Of a stretch of DNA of 21,849 nt, positions 1 to 7,564 are shown in pieces; positions within the stretch are counted from its first letter, which is position 1, and each line of letters starts with the position of its first letter. The notes under the pieces were generated by a model. The model was not told where the DNA came from and ran no database searches. It worked only from the letters and a program-made list of their open reading frames with translations. The translations under genes were made by a program, and so were the position numbers. The stretch lies in the IMG/VR virus record IMGVR_UViG_3300021378_000185, positions 1-21,849 of that record; one strand, given 5' to 3'. Source of the DNA: a virus.

Positions 1-126
1 TTTATTGTAACCTTTTTTAATACTCTTTGTAACGCCAGGACTTGTTAAGTACTTATACCATTTTCTGGCTGGAGTGAGAGCATCCCATTCTGCCCCACCT
101 TTTAGCGGGATTCTTTCTTTCTTCAT
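1..126 (-). CDS. Small conserved phage protein, 3' end beyond the window
   Basis: An ATG at 124-126 overlaps the nrdA stop as ATGA and opens a frame that stays open for 42 codons to the left edge. The visible protein begins MKKERIPLKGGAEWDALTPA and continues with a basic, aromatic stretch (RKWYKYL) and a Lys-rich tail. No domain is recognised. The 4-base overlap suggests translational coupling to nrdA. In many phages nrdB follows nrdA, but this N-terminus is not an NrdB N-terminus; nrdB may lie further on. The total length cannot be known from this window. Confidence 0.6.
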   Translation of the reverse strand, partial: MKKERIPLKGGAEWDALTPARKWYKYLTSPGVTKSIKKGYNK

Positions 127-2438
127 ATCTTACATGATTCACAATCATCTTCGTCCTCATATTGTGAACTCTCTCCGTCGTATGCGTGATGGGTAGTTTC
201 GTCTGTCATTTCTCCGGCACCATCAAAAGTGTTGAAATAATACAGTTGCTTTAATCCATATTTGTACGCGGTAACAAGGTCTGTTAACATTATAGACATT
301 GGTATCTTATTATCTTCATAATGCTCTGGATTATAAGACGTGTTTACACTAATCCCTTGATCAATGTACTTTTGTAAGATACTACAAATCTTAAGATAAC
401 CATCGGGAGATTTTTGATCCCACAATAAGTCATACTTGTTTTTAAGGTGATGATAACCAGGAACAACCTGAGCCATAACACCATCTTTTGACTGTTTGTA
501 ACTAACTAATGCTCGAGGTGGTTCAATACCATTCGTGCTATTAGAAATTTGAGCGCTTGTTTCCGCTGGCATAAGTGCCATGAGTGTGGAATTTCGAGTA
601 CCTGTTTCTTGGAGTTTCTCACGAAGCTCGTTCCACGGTAGTCTTTCCGTATGCTCTATTATATTATTTAGCTCTCGTTTATATGTATCAATTGGAAGAA
701 CTCCACCGGCATATTTTGTGTCATTTTTTGCATTTATTTCACCTTTTTCTTCAGCTAATTTCTGTGAAGCCTTAATTAGGTAATATGACCATGACTCTGC
801 GTATTCATCTACTATTTCAAACGCTTCTTCATTATATTTAAGACCACGTTTGGCTAAAAAGTATGCTAGGTTAATAATACCAATACCTAGCGGTCTACGA
901 TTCATAGTTCCACGTTCTGCCGCTGGTACAGGATAAGATTGATAATCAAGTAACTCGTCTAGTGCGCGTACAGAAAGATCGCAGTATTTTTCGAAATCTT
1001 TAGGATCATTGATGAGTCCCCAATTGATTGCTGATAATGTACATAAAGATATTTCACCTTCATCCGGATTATCTGATAATGGACTTGTAGGTAGATCAAT
1101 TTCACAACATAAATTACTCATACGAATAGGAGCTTTTTTAGCAATAAAAGCGCCATGATCATTAGCATGATCTACGTTCATCACATAAATTCTACCTGTA
1201 TCTTTACGTTGCTGCATTAATGTAGAAAACACTTCAGTGGCTGGTAATGTTTTCTTACGTATAGAATATGCTCTCTCATATTTCTCGTATAATTCTTTAA
1301 ATTTATCTTGATCGTCAAAGAATGACTCATATAACCCAGGGACATCGTTAGGATCAAAGAAAGTTATATTACCACCAGTCAATAGTCTTTCATACATCAA
1401 CTTGTTTAACTGAAATGCATAGTCCATATGACGTACACGGTTTTCTTCAATGCCTTTATTATTTTTTAATACAATTAGATCTTCAAATTCGTAATGCCAT
1501 ATAGGTAGATATACAGTTGCAGCTCCACCGCGGACACCACCTTGTGAACAAGATTTTACCGCAGCTTGAAAGTATTTAAGAAACGGAATTAAGCCAGTAT
1601 GAACTACTGATCCGTCTCCAACTTTGGCTCCTTCCGCTCTAATAGATCCTGCGCCAATACCGATACCAGCTTTTTTACTAATATATTTTACGATGGAAGT
1701 TGCAGTAGCATTAATAGAATCGAGACTATCGCCAGATTCGATAAGCACACAACTTGAAAACTGACGGGTTGGAGTGCGTACTCCTGCCATAATCGGCGTA
1801 GGTAACGATATATAGAATAAAGAAATCGCATCATAGTAATCCTTCACGTATTTCATACGTGTTTCTTTGGGGTAATTTGAAAATAGTGTAGCTGCAATCA
1901 TCATGTATAACATCTGAGGAGTTTCATAATGTTGCTTTGTTCTTCGATCTTGTACTAGATACTTACCTCTAAATTGCTCCATACCGGCATAAGTAAAAGT
2001 ATCATCTCTATCGTGCTTGATATAAGCATCGAGTTCATCAATTTCTTCTGGTGAGTAATCTTTCATGATAGCGCCATCATACACATCGCGACTTACATTT
2101 TCAATAATCACTTGCTTTAAATGCCATGGTTGATAGTCACCATACACTTCTTTACGTAACTTGTAAGATACAAGTCTAGCCGCAACGAATTGATAATTAG
2201 GCGTGTGCTCAGAAATAAGTTCTGCAGCTGATTTAATTAAAAGCTCATGGATATCATAAGCAGGGATTTTGTCGTACAGTTGTATATTAGCTTTAAGCTC
2301 GATCTCAGAGATTGATACTCCGGATATATCGGCTGTGGCCCATTCCAAAACTTTGTGTACTTTTTCTAAGTCAAAATCTTGCGATGTGCCATCTCGCTTG
2401 GTTACGTGCATCGTCATAAGTGGTTGTCCGTCATTCAT
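123..2438 (-). CDS. nrdA: Ribonucleoside-diphosphate reductase class Ia, alpha subunit (NrdA)
   Basis: Reduces ribonucleoside diphosphates to deoxy forms for phage DNA synthesis, together with an NrdB radical subunit not seen here. An ATP-cone-like region (VTKRDG, residues 12-17) starts the 771-aa protein; E. coli NrdA has 761. The expected catalytic residues are all visible: C230 in RQFSSCVL, N442/C444/E446 in SNLCCEI, C466 in SLCTLSA, the radical-transfer pair Y733-Y734 in QLYYFNTFDG, and the C-terminal redox pair C766/C769 in CESCKI. It therefore looks functional. It has its own TGTACA/TATAAT promoter 29-57 bases upstream. The start is uncertain: ATG at 2438 lacks a clear ribosome site, while Met8 (2417) has a GGA upstream and gives a length nearer the family norm. 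Confidence 0.97.
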   Translation of the reverse strand: MNDGQPLMTMHVTKRDGTSQDFDLEKVHKVLEWATADISGVSISEIELKANIQLYDKIPAYDIHELLIKSAAELISEHTPNYQFVAARLVSYKLRKEVYGDYQPWHLKQVIIENVSRDVYDGAIMKDYSPEEIDELDAYIKHDRDDTFTYAGMEQFRGKYLVQDRRTKQHYETPQMLYMMIAATLFSNYPKETRMKYVKDYYDAISLFYISLPTPIMAGVRTPTRQFSSCVLIESGDSLDSINATATSIVKYISKKAGIGIGAGSIRAEGAKVGDGSVVHTGLIPFLKYFQAAVKSCSQGGVRGGAATVYLPIWHYEFEDLIVLKNNKGIEENRVRHMDYAFQLNKLMYERLLTGGNITFFDPNDVPGLYESFFDDQDKFKELYEKYERAYSIRKKTLPATEVFSTLMQQRKDTGRIYVMNVDHANDHGAFIAKKAPIRMSNLCCEIDLPTSPLSDNPDEGEISLCTLSAINWGLINDPKDFEKYCDLSVRALDELLDYQSYPVPAAERGTMNRRPLGIGIINLAYFLAKRGLKYNEEAFEIVDEYAESWSYYLIKASQKLAEEKGEINAKNDTKYAGGVLPIDTYKRELNNIIEHTERLPWNELREKLQETGTRNSTLMALMPAETSAQISNSTNGIEPPRALVSYKQSKDGVMAQVVPGYHHLKNKYDLLWDQKSPDGYLKICSILQKYIDQGISVNTSYNPEHYEDNKIPMSIMLTDLVTAYKYGLKQLYYFNTFDGAGEMTDETTHHAYDGESSQYEDEDDCESCKI

Positions 2439-2466
2439 AGTCAGTTCATTAATTAATAATATATAT

Positions 2467-2495
2467 ATTATAACACAAAACCTAGGTTTTGTACA
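2467..2495 (-). promoter_or_regulatory. Sigma70-like promoter of nrdA (TGTACA-N17-TATAAT)
   Basis: On the minus strand TGTACA (2490-2495) and a perfect TATAAT (2467-2472) are separated by exactly 17 bases, with an extended -10 TGT before TATAAT. Predicted transcription starts near 2460, about 22 bases before the nrdA ATG. The same hexamers at the same spacing occur at three other gene starts in this window (15710, 16329, 20278), which supports a real phage promoter class read by host-type sigma70 holoenzyme. The -35 overlaps a perfect palindrome. Confidence 0.72.
2475..2492. repeat. Perfect 18-bp palindrome in the nrdA promoter spacer
   Basis: ACAAAACCTAGGTTTTGT equals its own reverse complement. 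It fills the spacer between -35 and -10 and overlaps three bases of the -35. With no loop and no T-run it is a poor terminator, so an operator for a dimeric DNA-binding protein is the simpler reading. No repressor gene is identified in the window. Confidence 0.55.
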
Positions 2496-2498
2496 TGG

Positions 2499-2828
2499 TT
2501 ATTTTTGTTTTATTTTGAGTCTTCTTTCGATTTCTTCGATTCGCGCGATTAGCTGTGGGTATACTTCGAATTCGTGTAATTCCTTACAAGGATGTGAACA
2601 CTCTTCTACTTTATCTAACCTTGCTGCAGCCAGAGGATACTGCTTTCTAAACTTAGCGTCTTTCTTAGCTAATTCAAGGTCATACTTTTCAGCAAAATGT
2701 TGCATGAATCTATCAACTTGCTTTTGAAACCAAATACCAGCCGTAGTTCCTTGAAACCAATTATAGAATGATGATCCTATGATAGAACCTAGGATTGATT
2801 TTAGTGATAGTATTAGTAAAAAGTACAT
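2499..2828 (-). CDS. Small membrane-anchored protein, unknown function
   Basis: 109 aa. Residues 1-20 are hydrophobic (MYFLLILSLKSILGSIIGSS) and could be a membrane anchor or signal. The rest is charged and helical, ending in a Glu/Arg/Lys-rich helix (IARIEEIERRLKIKQK) that may form a coiled coil. It starts two bases after the stop of the 38-aa membrane ORF and lies downstream of the lipase and spanin-like genes. A lysis-related role (holin or accessory) is possible from position alone. The family is not recognised. Confidence 0.6.
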   Translation of the reverse strand: MYFLLILSLKSILGSIIGSSFYNWFQGTTAGIWFQKQVDRFMQHFAEKYDLELAKKDAKFRKQYPLAAARLDKVEECSHPCKELHEFEVYPQLIARIEEIERRLKIKQK

Positions 2829-2830
2829 AA

Positions 2831-2947
2831 TTAGTCCTTAAATTGATGATCTATCCAGCATTTTCCATAGTATAAAATGCCTAGCCATAAACTAAACATT
2901 ACTCCGTCTACATAAGTTAGACCATTCCAAGCCGCTATAGGATCCAT
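2831..2947 (-). CDS. 38-aa single-pass membrane micro-protein
   Basis: A short ORF that length cut-offs would miss. Its ATG (2945-2947) shares one base with the lipase stop (TAATG), and its TAA lies two bases before the next ATG. The protein starts MDPIAAWNGLTYVDGVMFSL and continues WLGILYYGKCWIDHQFKD. Residues 12-28 could form a transmembrane helix with a short charged tail. The tight coupling on both sides argues it is translated. Position within the lipase/spanin block makes a holin-like or lysis-accessory role conceivable, but nothing in the sequence proves it. Confidence 0.55.
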   Translation of the reverse strand: MDPIAAWNGLTYVDGVMFSLWLGILYYGKCWIDHQFKD

Positions 2948-3702
2948 TATTCTTTTACCTTTGCGAGTTTCTTAATTGCTTTAACGTAGTTAGGCATTCC
3001 GTGATCTACAACTCCGTCAAAGAATTTAAATCTTTTCCATGAATTCCATATACCATAAAATGTGTCAGTCCATGTTGGCTTAAGAGCCTTGTCGCCAAAT
3101 CTATTAAAGTAAATCATTTCACCGTGATGTCTAAATCCTAACCAAGCTGGTGGGATTCTACATACGATATCGTTATTGTTCATAAATCTATAATGCGGTG
3201 ATTTCACATTTTTAATAAAATGTTTACCTCCGACTCTTGGAGATCCAAATGTAAATAATTCTTCTGGTTGATAACGCGTTGTAGCAATAGTGGCCATAGC
3301 AGCACCCAAAGAATGCCCAGTAAAGTATACATCTTTTCTTATCTTTAGTTGGTCGTTATGATCAAGTTCTTTTACAATGTCCATCCATACGTCATCGACT
3401 TCTTCTTGGAATCCGCCATGGACTTTACCACCGGCTTTTGCTGTATTTTTAATTACTTTAAGGTCAGCCAAGACATCATTTAATTTTGAAGGTTCAGTTC
3501 CTCTAAATGCAAACCACATATCATTTCTGTCTTTTGCAATAAGTACTTCCGCACCATCTCTACTAATAATTTTACCTGATGCAAATCCTAATTTTTTACA
3601 AGCTGTATCAGCTGGTTTAGGATTCATGTATGCGATGGCTGATAGCTTTGCCGCTACTTCTGCTCTTTCCCATACTGTCATATCGTCTTTCATTCTACTC
3701 AT
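2947..3702 (-). CDS. Class 3 lipase family alpha/beta-hydrolase
   Basis: Predicted serine esterase/lipase of the Lipase_3 type. The nucleophile elbow GHSLG is in FTGHSLGAAMATIA. An oxyanion-side segment reads MWFAFRGTEP. A candidate acid is the Asp of NNNDIVCRIPP and a candidate base is in RHHGEMIYF. No signal peptide is seen. I chose ATG 3702 (251 aa) because GGAG lies 10 bases upstream; the longer form from 3750 adds 16 basic residues, lacks a ribosome site and would overlap the lipoprotein gene by 56 bases instead of 8. It directly follows two spanin-like genes, so it may attack membrane lipids at lysis. Phage lipases are uncommon, and the substrate is unknown. Confidence 0.85.
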   Translation of the reverse strand: MSRMKDDMTVWERAEVAAKLSAIAYMNPKPADTACKKLGFASGKIISRDGAEVLIAKDRNDMWFAFRGTEPSKLNDVLADLKVIKNTAKAGGKVHGGFQEEVDDVWMDIVKELDHNDQLKIRKDVYFTGHSLGAAMATIATTRYQPEELFTFGSPRVGGKHFIKNVKSPHYRFMNNNDIVCRIPPAWLGFRHHGEMIYFNRFGDKALKPTWTDTFYGIWNSWKRFKFFDGVVDHGMPNYVKAIKKLAKVKE

Positions 3703-4192
3703 TTTCTTCTTTCTCCACTTTAATCTCAACCGCTCCAGCTTCTTCATCATTTATTGTCACATTCCTATAGTAAACTATCACCTCACCGAGTTGATTAATA
3801 TATCTTTTAATTTCTTGCGTATTATAAGACATCAACTCATAATCTGCAACCGTCATCGCGTAGAATACAATATCTCCACCATGTTTCTTTTTAATATCAT
3901 CGATAAACTTATCGAGATACGTATGTCCCTCAGGATATAGATCCTCTCTACCTAATTTACAATCAGGCTTTTTAGTCTCTGGATTTTTAAGACAATTCTC
4001 AATTATCTTAGCATCAGATACTACATACCACTTGGGTTCTTTTAAATCAATTGCTCTTGGTAATACCGGTTGAACAATATCTATTTTAATTGGTTTTGTT
4101 ATAATCTCAACTTCTCTTGGAGCCTGTTGTAATAGACTACAACCACTAATCGTTAAGAGAGCTAATACGCTTGCTATCTGCTTCAATCGCAT
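3695..4192 (-). CDS. Outer-membrane lipoprotein, spanin-like (o-spanin candidate)
   Basis: The N-terminus MRLKQIASVLALLTISGCSL is a lipoprotein signal peptide with a lipobox ending in ISGC; the Cys would be lipidated. The mature part (about 147 aa) is soluble and mixed alpha/beta, with two further Cys near the middle (ENCLK, PDCKL). It is longer than a lambda Rz1-type subunit. The gene overlaps the end of the coiled-coil membrane gene by 47 bases in another frame, the usual Rz/Rz1 layout. ATG 4192 is preferred to TTG 4195 because AAGGAGG sits six bases upstream. Function as o-spanin is inferred from architecture; a virion or surface lipoprotein is the alternative. Confidence 0.72.
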   Translation of the reverse strand: MRLKQIASVLALLTISGCSLLQQAPREVEIITKPIKIDIVQPVLPRAIDLKEPKWYVVSDAKIIENCLKNPETKKPDCKLGREDLYPEGHTYLDKFIDDIKKKHGGDIVFYAMTVADYELMSYNTQEIKRYINQLGEVIVYYRNVTINDEEAGAVEIKVEKEENE

Positions 4193-4538
4193 CAAAGACC
4201 TCCTTCGTTTTATTATTGGCTCTAAGTTCTATTAGACCAGGTTTTGCACTGGCTAACTTAGCTAGATTATGGCGTCTGAATATATCTAGATATTCGGCCA
4301 TTTCTGTTTCGTATTGTTGATTTTTAACTTGTAGCCCAGAAAGAGCTTTAGTTGTTTGTTTTAGATTATTTTGAATAGAATCTATAGTAGCCTTTTGTTC
4401 TTGATCTCTTAGATCTTGCGCTGCTATAACCTTAATCTGTTCTTCTAACTTGTTCTTCATGGGTATAACAGAAAAATTGTAGTACATGAATCCTGATAAA
4501 CCCATAGCAACAATAATTCCAATCAATAATTTACTCAT
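4146..4538 (-). CDS. Inner-membrane spanin-like protein (i-spanin candidate)
   Basis: 130 aa. An N-terminal transmembrane segment (about residues 4-22, LLIGIIVAMGLSGFMYY) is followed by a long charged, Gln-rich helix (about 28-90) with coiled-coil character. This is the topology of Rz-type inner-membrane spanins. The outer lipoprotein candidate starts inside its 3' end. Together they would span the periplasm and fuse inner and outer membranes at the last step of lysis in a Gram-negative host. No sequence family is identified, so the call rests on topology and gene overlap. Confidence 0.65.
   Translation of the reverse strand: MSKLLIGIIVAMGLSGFMYYNFSVIPMKNKLEEQIKVIAAQDLRDQEQKATIDSIQNNLKQTTKALSGLQVKNQQYETEMAEYLDIFRRHNLAKLASAKPGLIELRANNKTKEVFDAIEADSKRISSLND
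4199..4205 (-). promoter_or_regulatory. Strong ribosome binding site of the lipoprotein gene
   Basis: A full AAGGAGG lies six bases before ATG 4192, inside the coding region of the upstream spanin-like gene. It decides the start and implies high, independent initiation on the embedded partner. Confidence 0.75.
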
Positions 4539-4542
4539 AATA

Positions 4543-4743
4543 TTATTTCTCTATTTTTTTAGACTCGGCAGCTTTCCTTCTTGCAAGTATTCTTTCAACA
4601 AATCTACGGCCTGCTTTAGTTCGACCATCGTAAATGTCTTTCTTTTTCTTTTTCTTATCGTGCACCGCATCAGCCGGCATTGATACACCGCCACCACCTA
4701 CTGAATTAGCAGCATCTTCCCACATGTCTTTAAATTTTTTCAT
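4543..4743 (-). CDS. Small basic phage protein, unknown
   Basis: 66 aa with ATGA coupling to the upstream gene. It has a Gly run (SVGGGGVSM), a run of six Lys (HDKKKKKKD) and an Arg-rich helical C-terminus (RRFVERILARRKAA). The N-terminus MKKFKDMWEDAAN faintly resembles the capsid-targeting-like tags at 9.0-14.8 kb, but the [LIV]-x-E|[AG] site is not well formed. A TATAAATA octamer lies about 120 bases upstream. Function unknown; DNA- or RNA-binding is possible from composition only. Confidence 0.6.
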   Translation of the reverse strand: MKKFKDMWEDAANSVGGGGVSMPADAVHDKKKKKKDIYDGRTKAGRRFVERILARRKAAESKKIEK

Positions 4744-5333
4744 CTTTTTATATCCGCACTCGTTATGAGTATTTTTTGTTTTGTTAACACGTGTTCTACT
4801 TGATATACATTTAAACCAAAAATAGAACCACTAGGTTCTGTAAAATCAACTACGCTTACCATACTATTTATATGCGCAATGACTTCAGCTGTCTTTGGAG
4901 ACGCAATATCTTGTACTAGTTTATATTTACCAGGAGCAAGCTTGTTGTCTTTCTCAAACCAAGCTGCGCTTTCAGACAGATCAATACTTTCTTCTAAATC
5001 TTCTAAAACTTCATCTAAAACTTTCTTTATTTCATCTTCAGATAAATCAGTATGTTCTTTAATTAAAAATAAAGCTGCTGCATAAGAAGCTAATCTACTG
5101 CCTCCACCAGGAGCTTTCTGCAATAGTCTTTTAACATTAAATACTAACCTATGGAAAACAGTATACGAAGATTTTTCCTGAGGAGTTTTACGATCTTTAG
5201 CCTTTTTAATAACCTTTCCGCTATCGTCAATTACACCTAATTCGTAGGCTTCTGTTTTATCCCATGGCGTGACTAACAACTTTAGAAATCTAAAGGCGTA
5301 AAATAAATCTGCTGTTCTCGATACTATACCCAT
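4740..5333 (-). CDS. Conserved T4-like phage protein, unknown (possible structural)
   Basis: 197 aa. The N-terminus MGIVSRTADLFYAFRFLKLL, followed by TPWDKTEAYELGVID, resembles a protein I recall in T4-like cyanophages and other marine myoviruses without an assigned role. Residues 60-110 are helical, 105-125 very acidic (DEVLEDLEESIDLSESA), and the C-terminal third looks beta-rich. No catalytic motif is visible. It is coupled to its neighbours by TAATG upstream and ATGA downstream. Its place between late-type genes suggests a virion or morphogenesis role, but this is only context. Confidence 0.65.
   Translation of the reverse strand: MGIVSRTADLFYAFRFLKLLVTPWDKTEAYELGVIDDSGKVIKKAKDRKTPQEKSSYTVFHRLVFNVKRLLQKAPGGGSRLASYAAALFLIKEHTDLSEDEIKKVLDEVLEDLEESIDLSESAAWFEKDNKLAPGKYKLVQDIASPKTAEVIAHINSMVSVVDFTEPSGSIFGLNVYQVEHVLTKQKILITSADIKR
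4865..4872 (-). promoter_or_regulatory. Candidate T4-type late promoter octamer TATAAATA
   Basis: TATAAATA on the minus strand inside the 197-aa gene, about 120 bases before the 66-aa gene and the lysis block. Its context ATATAAATAGTATG shares TATAAATAGT with the better-placed late promoter at 14795. It could be a chance match in AT-rich DNA. Confidence 0.3.
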
Positions 5334-5704
5334 TAAATATTCCTAAGTCTCTCTATTATGTTTGTGTCTAAAGGTATTTCAACCTTATAATCCTCCGGCA
5401 AATAATTCAAGAAAACTAAAAATGTCTTTAGTTGAGAATAATGTTCAGGTTCTATTTTAAACCACATCATTCTATTAGCCGCTTTAATACCAAATACATT
5501 ATACAAAACTATAATGTGGTTTAATATAAGCCTTTCTTGTAAATCACCAGATTGTTCATATCTTCTAAGTAATCTTTTAAGATACTTAAATCTTGTTAAA
5601 TCTTCTTTAAACTCTTCGATCTCAATACATTCCGGGTTATTGTAATGTTGAGATGCGAAGAGCTCAAAGTTCCTACTAGTCAAAGTGTCAAATATTTTCA
5701 TCAT
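5333..5704 (-). CDS. Conserved T4-like phage protein, unknown
   Basis: 123 aa, predicted all-helical. The core FKYLKRLLRRYEQ ... LQERLILNHIIVLYNVFGIKAANRM resembles a small protein I recall in T4-like cyanophages and related marine myoviruses, where no function is assigned. The end IPLDTNIIERLRNI is also typical of that set. There are two adjacent ATGs at 5704 and 5701, with no clear ribosome site before either. The TAATG junction couples it to the 197-aa gene downstream. It lies in a run of late-type genes. Confidence 0.7.
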   Translation of the reverse strand: MMKIFDTLTSRNFELFASQHYNNPECIEIEEFKEDLTRFKYLKRLLRRYEQSGDLQERLILNHIIVLYNVFGIKAANRMMWFKIEPEHYSQLKTFLVFLNYLPEDYKVEIPLDTNIIERLRNI

Positions 5705-5725
5705 ATATTATCTATATTAGATAAA

Positions 5726-6988
5726 TTAGTCTTCTTCGTTATCAGCCTCGTAGTTCTTATCTACGTAATTGAAAAATTCTTTTTTCTTCTCGCCTTCAAG
5801 TTCACCCGGTGAAGTAACACCAAACTTTTTAAGAGCCGATTTAAAGAATTTTTGATATCTTTCTTTATCTTCTGCCATTTTAGATTTAGCTTCATTCATA
5901 GCATGAGCTTCAGCAACTATTTCTTCAGTAACTTCTTCATTAGCAAGTTGAAGTGCGGCTTTTACTTCTGGATCGTCAGATAAACCTTTCTTCATCTTCT
6001 CGATTTTATTAACAGCACCAGTCATATTGCCACCCATTTTTAATGCCAGATCAGTTGCTTTCTTTAATAAAGCTTTAGGAAACTTACCTTCTTCAATAGT
6101 TTCTTCTTCAACTTCTTCCTTCATTGTTTCAACAGCTTTAATTAGATCTTGGACAGTATACTTCTTTTTAGGATCTAAAGCTCCAGCCAAAGTTGTTTTA
6201 TCTGGAAATTTAGTCTTTTTACTAGCAATTAAACTTGCGCCATCAAAATATAAGCCTTTAGCTCTTGTGGCTTTTTTTAGAAACTTAGAAAGTTCCATTT
6301 GAGGAATATCAGAAGCCATTGCTCTAGGGTCAACCTTAGCAGTATTTTCTTCAACTTCCACAACACTTTCAAACTGGTTGCTTTGAATTTCAGCGCCTTT
6401 GCTCTTTACTGCTTTCTGAATTGCAGCATTACTAAGTTTGCTTGCGTCCCCACGAGTCCCAATAGATATAGTTCCTACGAACTTATTTGATTTTGATGGT
6501 GCTTCCGAATCAGTAACAAGACCACCTAAAGATTTAACTGCATCTTTTACCGACATTTTTTCACTTTTCCAATCTTGCTTTAAACCGCCAACGTCGGAAG
6601 GCTTTGGACTTTTTGGCATTGTATCTTTATAGTCAAATCTAATTTTAGTTACTGGTTGAAGCGCTTCGTCAACTTCCTCTTCGTCGCCTTCATCTTCTTC
6701 GGCAACCGCGCCAGGACCATAAGTTTTTTTAACTTTGTGAGCATCTTTAAAGTCTTTTTCGCCTTTAGCTTTTGGCTCGGCTACTTCGTCAACTTCTGGT
6801 TTGTCATGGGTATAACCCTTATCAGCAAGAGCTTTATGCTCTGCTTCGTCTTTGGCTACTTTCTTTTCGCCAGTTTCTGGGTGAAACATATCGTGTGGAT
6901 ATTTCGCCTCTTCCTTTTTTACTCTACCTTCAACTACATCGCTAACAGCTGCAGCAATGCTCAAAGTAGTACTATCTTTAAGTTTCAT
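5726..6988 (-). CDS. Large low-complexity Glu/Lys-rich phage protein, possible head or core component
   Basis: 420 aa, rich in Glu, Lys, Asp and Ala. Residues 30-120 form a highly charged linker-like zone (HPETGEKKVAKDEAEHKA; EEDEGDEEEVDEA). A helical unit near 315-360 reads LALKMGGNMTGAVNKIEKMK, and the end is KKKEFFNYVDKNYEADNEED. Such segments recur, in my memory, in uncharacterised virion proteins of marine T4-like phages. Several sites fit the prohead-protease pattern hydrophobic-x-Glu (VVEG near residue 20, IVAEA, MNEA), so it could be a head or scaffold-core protein that is processed. AGGAG eight bases upstream supports the start. No enzyme motif is seen. Confidence 0.65.
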   Translation of the reverse strand: MKLKDSTTLSIAAAVSDVVEGRVKKEEAKYPHDMFHPETGEKKVAKDEAEHKALADKGYTHDKPEVDEVAEPKAKGEKDFKDAHKVKKTYGPGAVAEEDEGDEEEVDEALQPVTKIRFDYKDTMPKSPKPSDVGGLKQDWKSEKMSVKDAVKSLGGLVTDSEAPSKSNKFVGTISIGTRGDASKLSNAAIQKAVKSKGAEIQSNQFESVVEVEENTAKVDPRAMASDIPQMELSKFLKKATRAKGLYFDGASLIASKKTKFPDKTTLAGALDPKKKYTVQDLIKAVETMKEEVEEETIEEGKFPKALLKKATDLALKMGGNMTGAVNKIEKMKKGLSDDPEVKAALQLANEEVTEEIVAEAHAMNEAKSKMAEDKERYQKFFKSALKKFGVTSPGELEGEKKKEFFNYVDKNYEADNEED

Positions 6989-6999
6989 ATTAGTTTCTC

Positions 7000-7299
7000 C
7001 TATTTTATGAAAAGCATTCCTGTGATAGCTGTGGCAGCGCCAGCAATGACTATCCAGAATAATTTATTAATTATATTTACAGTTTGTGCATTCTCACGCA
7101 CAAGTATTTCTAATCTATCAACTCTATTTATAAGAGTTAATATCTGTTCCCCTTGTTGTTTACCAAATTCGGCCATGGTTGATATTCTCTCTTCGGCTCT
7201 GGCCAATGAGATTATCACATCTGACATCCTATCGATTTTTTCTTCGATTCGATCAAGTCTTGCGGCCTGTTCTAATCGTTGTTCAGCAGCACTAGGCAT
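7000..7299 (-). CDS. XhlA-like coiled-coil protein with C-terminal membrane anchor
   Basis: 99 aa. Residues 5-70 are a heptad-rich amphipathic helix (RLEQAARLDRIEEKIDRMSD; LINRVDRLEILV). Residues 76-97 are a single hydrophobic segment (IINKLFWIVIAGAATAITGM) with a short IK end. This is the topology of the haemolysin XhlA/holin-accessory family and of several small phage tail-anchored proteins. It would sit in the inner membrane with the coiled coil on one side. It lies away from the spanin/lipase block, so a lysis role is plausible but unproved. It overlaps the upstream cupin-like gene by eight bases. Confidence 0.65.
   Translation of the reverse strand: MPSAAEQRLEQAARLDRIEEKIDRMSDVIISLARAEERISTMAEFGKQQGEQILTLINRVDRLEILVRENAQTVNIINKLFWIVIAGAATAITGMLFIK
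7125..7132 (-). promoter_or_regulatory. Candidate T4-type late promoter octamer TATAAATA
   Basis: TATAAATA on the minus strand inside the XhlA-like gene, about 137 bases before the 420-aa gene. It is flanked by a short inverted repeat: AACTCT before and AGAGTT after. It could serve the 420-aa gene, or be chance in AT-rich sequence. Confidence 0.3.
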
Positions 7300-7564
7300 A
7301 GTTACATATCCTACATTTTAGTGGGGTTGCACCCTTTATTAATCTATGATATTCTTCTTTTTTAATTCTGAATACCATACCTTTTTTGAGAAGCCAAGGC
7401 AAACAATCCTGTAATTGAAATTGCCATCCTTCACCCTCTAAAATTTCTATTTCTCTGTCATCAGCGTCACGGTGCCAAACATATTCAGCATCATCTTTCT
7501 GAAGATCAAAGTTTCTTATTTCACCGTCTTCCCAGTACGGCTTACCAAAAGTAAGATCCACCAC
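7292..7564 (-). CDS. Small cupin-like protein
   Basis: 90 aa, predicted mostly beta. The centre matches a reduced cupin: motif-1-like WHRDADDREIEILEGEGW (about 30-47) and motif-2-like GMVFRIKKEEYHRLIKG (about 62-78), with the H-x3-E and G-x5-x-x-x-x-H spacing expected for a single-domain cupin. Similar short proteins occur in marine T4-like phages, by recollection. A metal-binding or sugar-related role is possible; no substrate can be named. Translation starts at one of two successive GTGs (7564 or 7561) behind AAAAGG, within the end of the DUF5872-like gene. Confidence 0.6.
   Translation of the reverse strand: MVDLTFGKPYWEDGEIRNFDLQKDDAEYVWHRDADDREIEILEGEGWQFQLQDCLPWLLKKGMVFRIKKEEYHRLIKGATPLKCRICNYA

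Noticed and set aside
1-126. Left-edge gene as nrdB
   Set aside because: The visible 42 residues (MKKERIPLKGGAEWDALTPA...) do not resemble an NrdB N-terminus; kept as an unknown partial gene.
3377-3940. Long plus-strand frames opposite the lipase and spanin genes and elsewhere
   Set aside because: They are antisense to well-supported genes, have no ribosome sites, and their proteins are Ser/Phe/Leu-rich shadows of codon use on the other strand.
4543-4743. MKKFKDMWEDAAN as another capsid-targeting tag
   Set aside because: The start resembles the tags, but there is no proper hydrophobic-x-Glu followed by Ala/Gly, and the gene is far from the tagged cluster.
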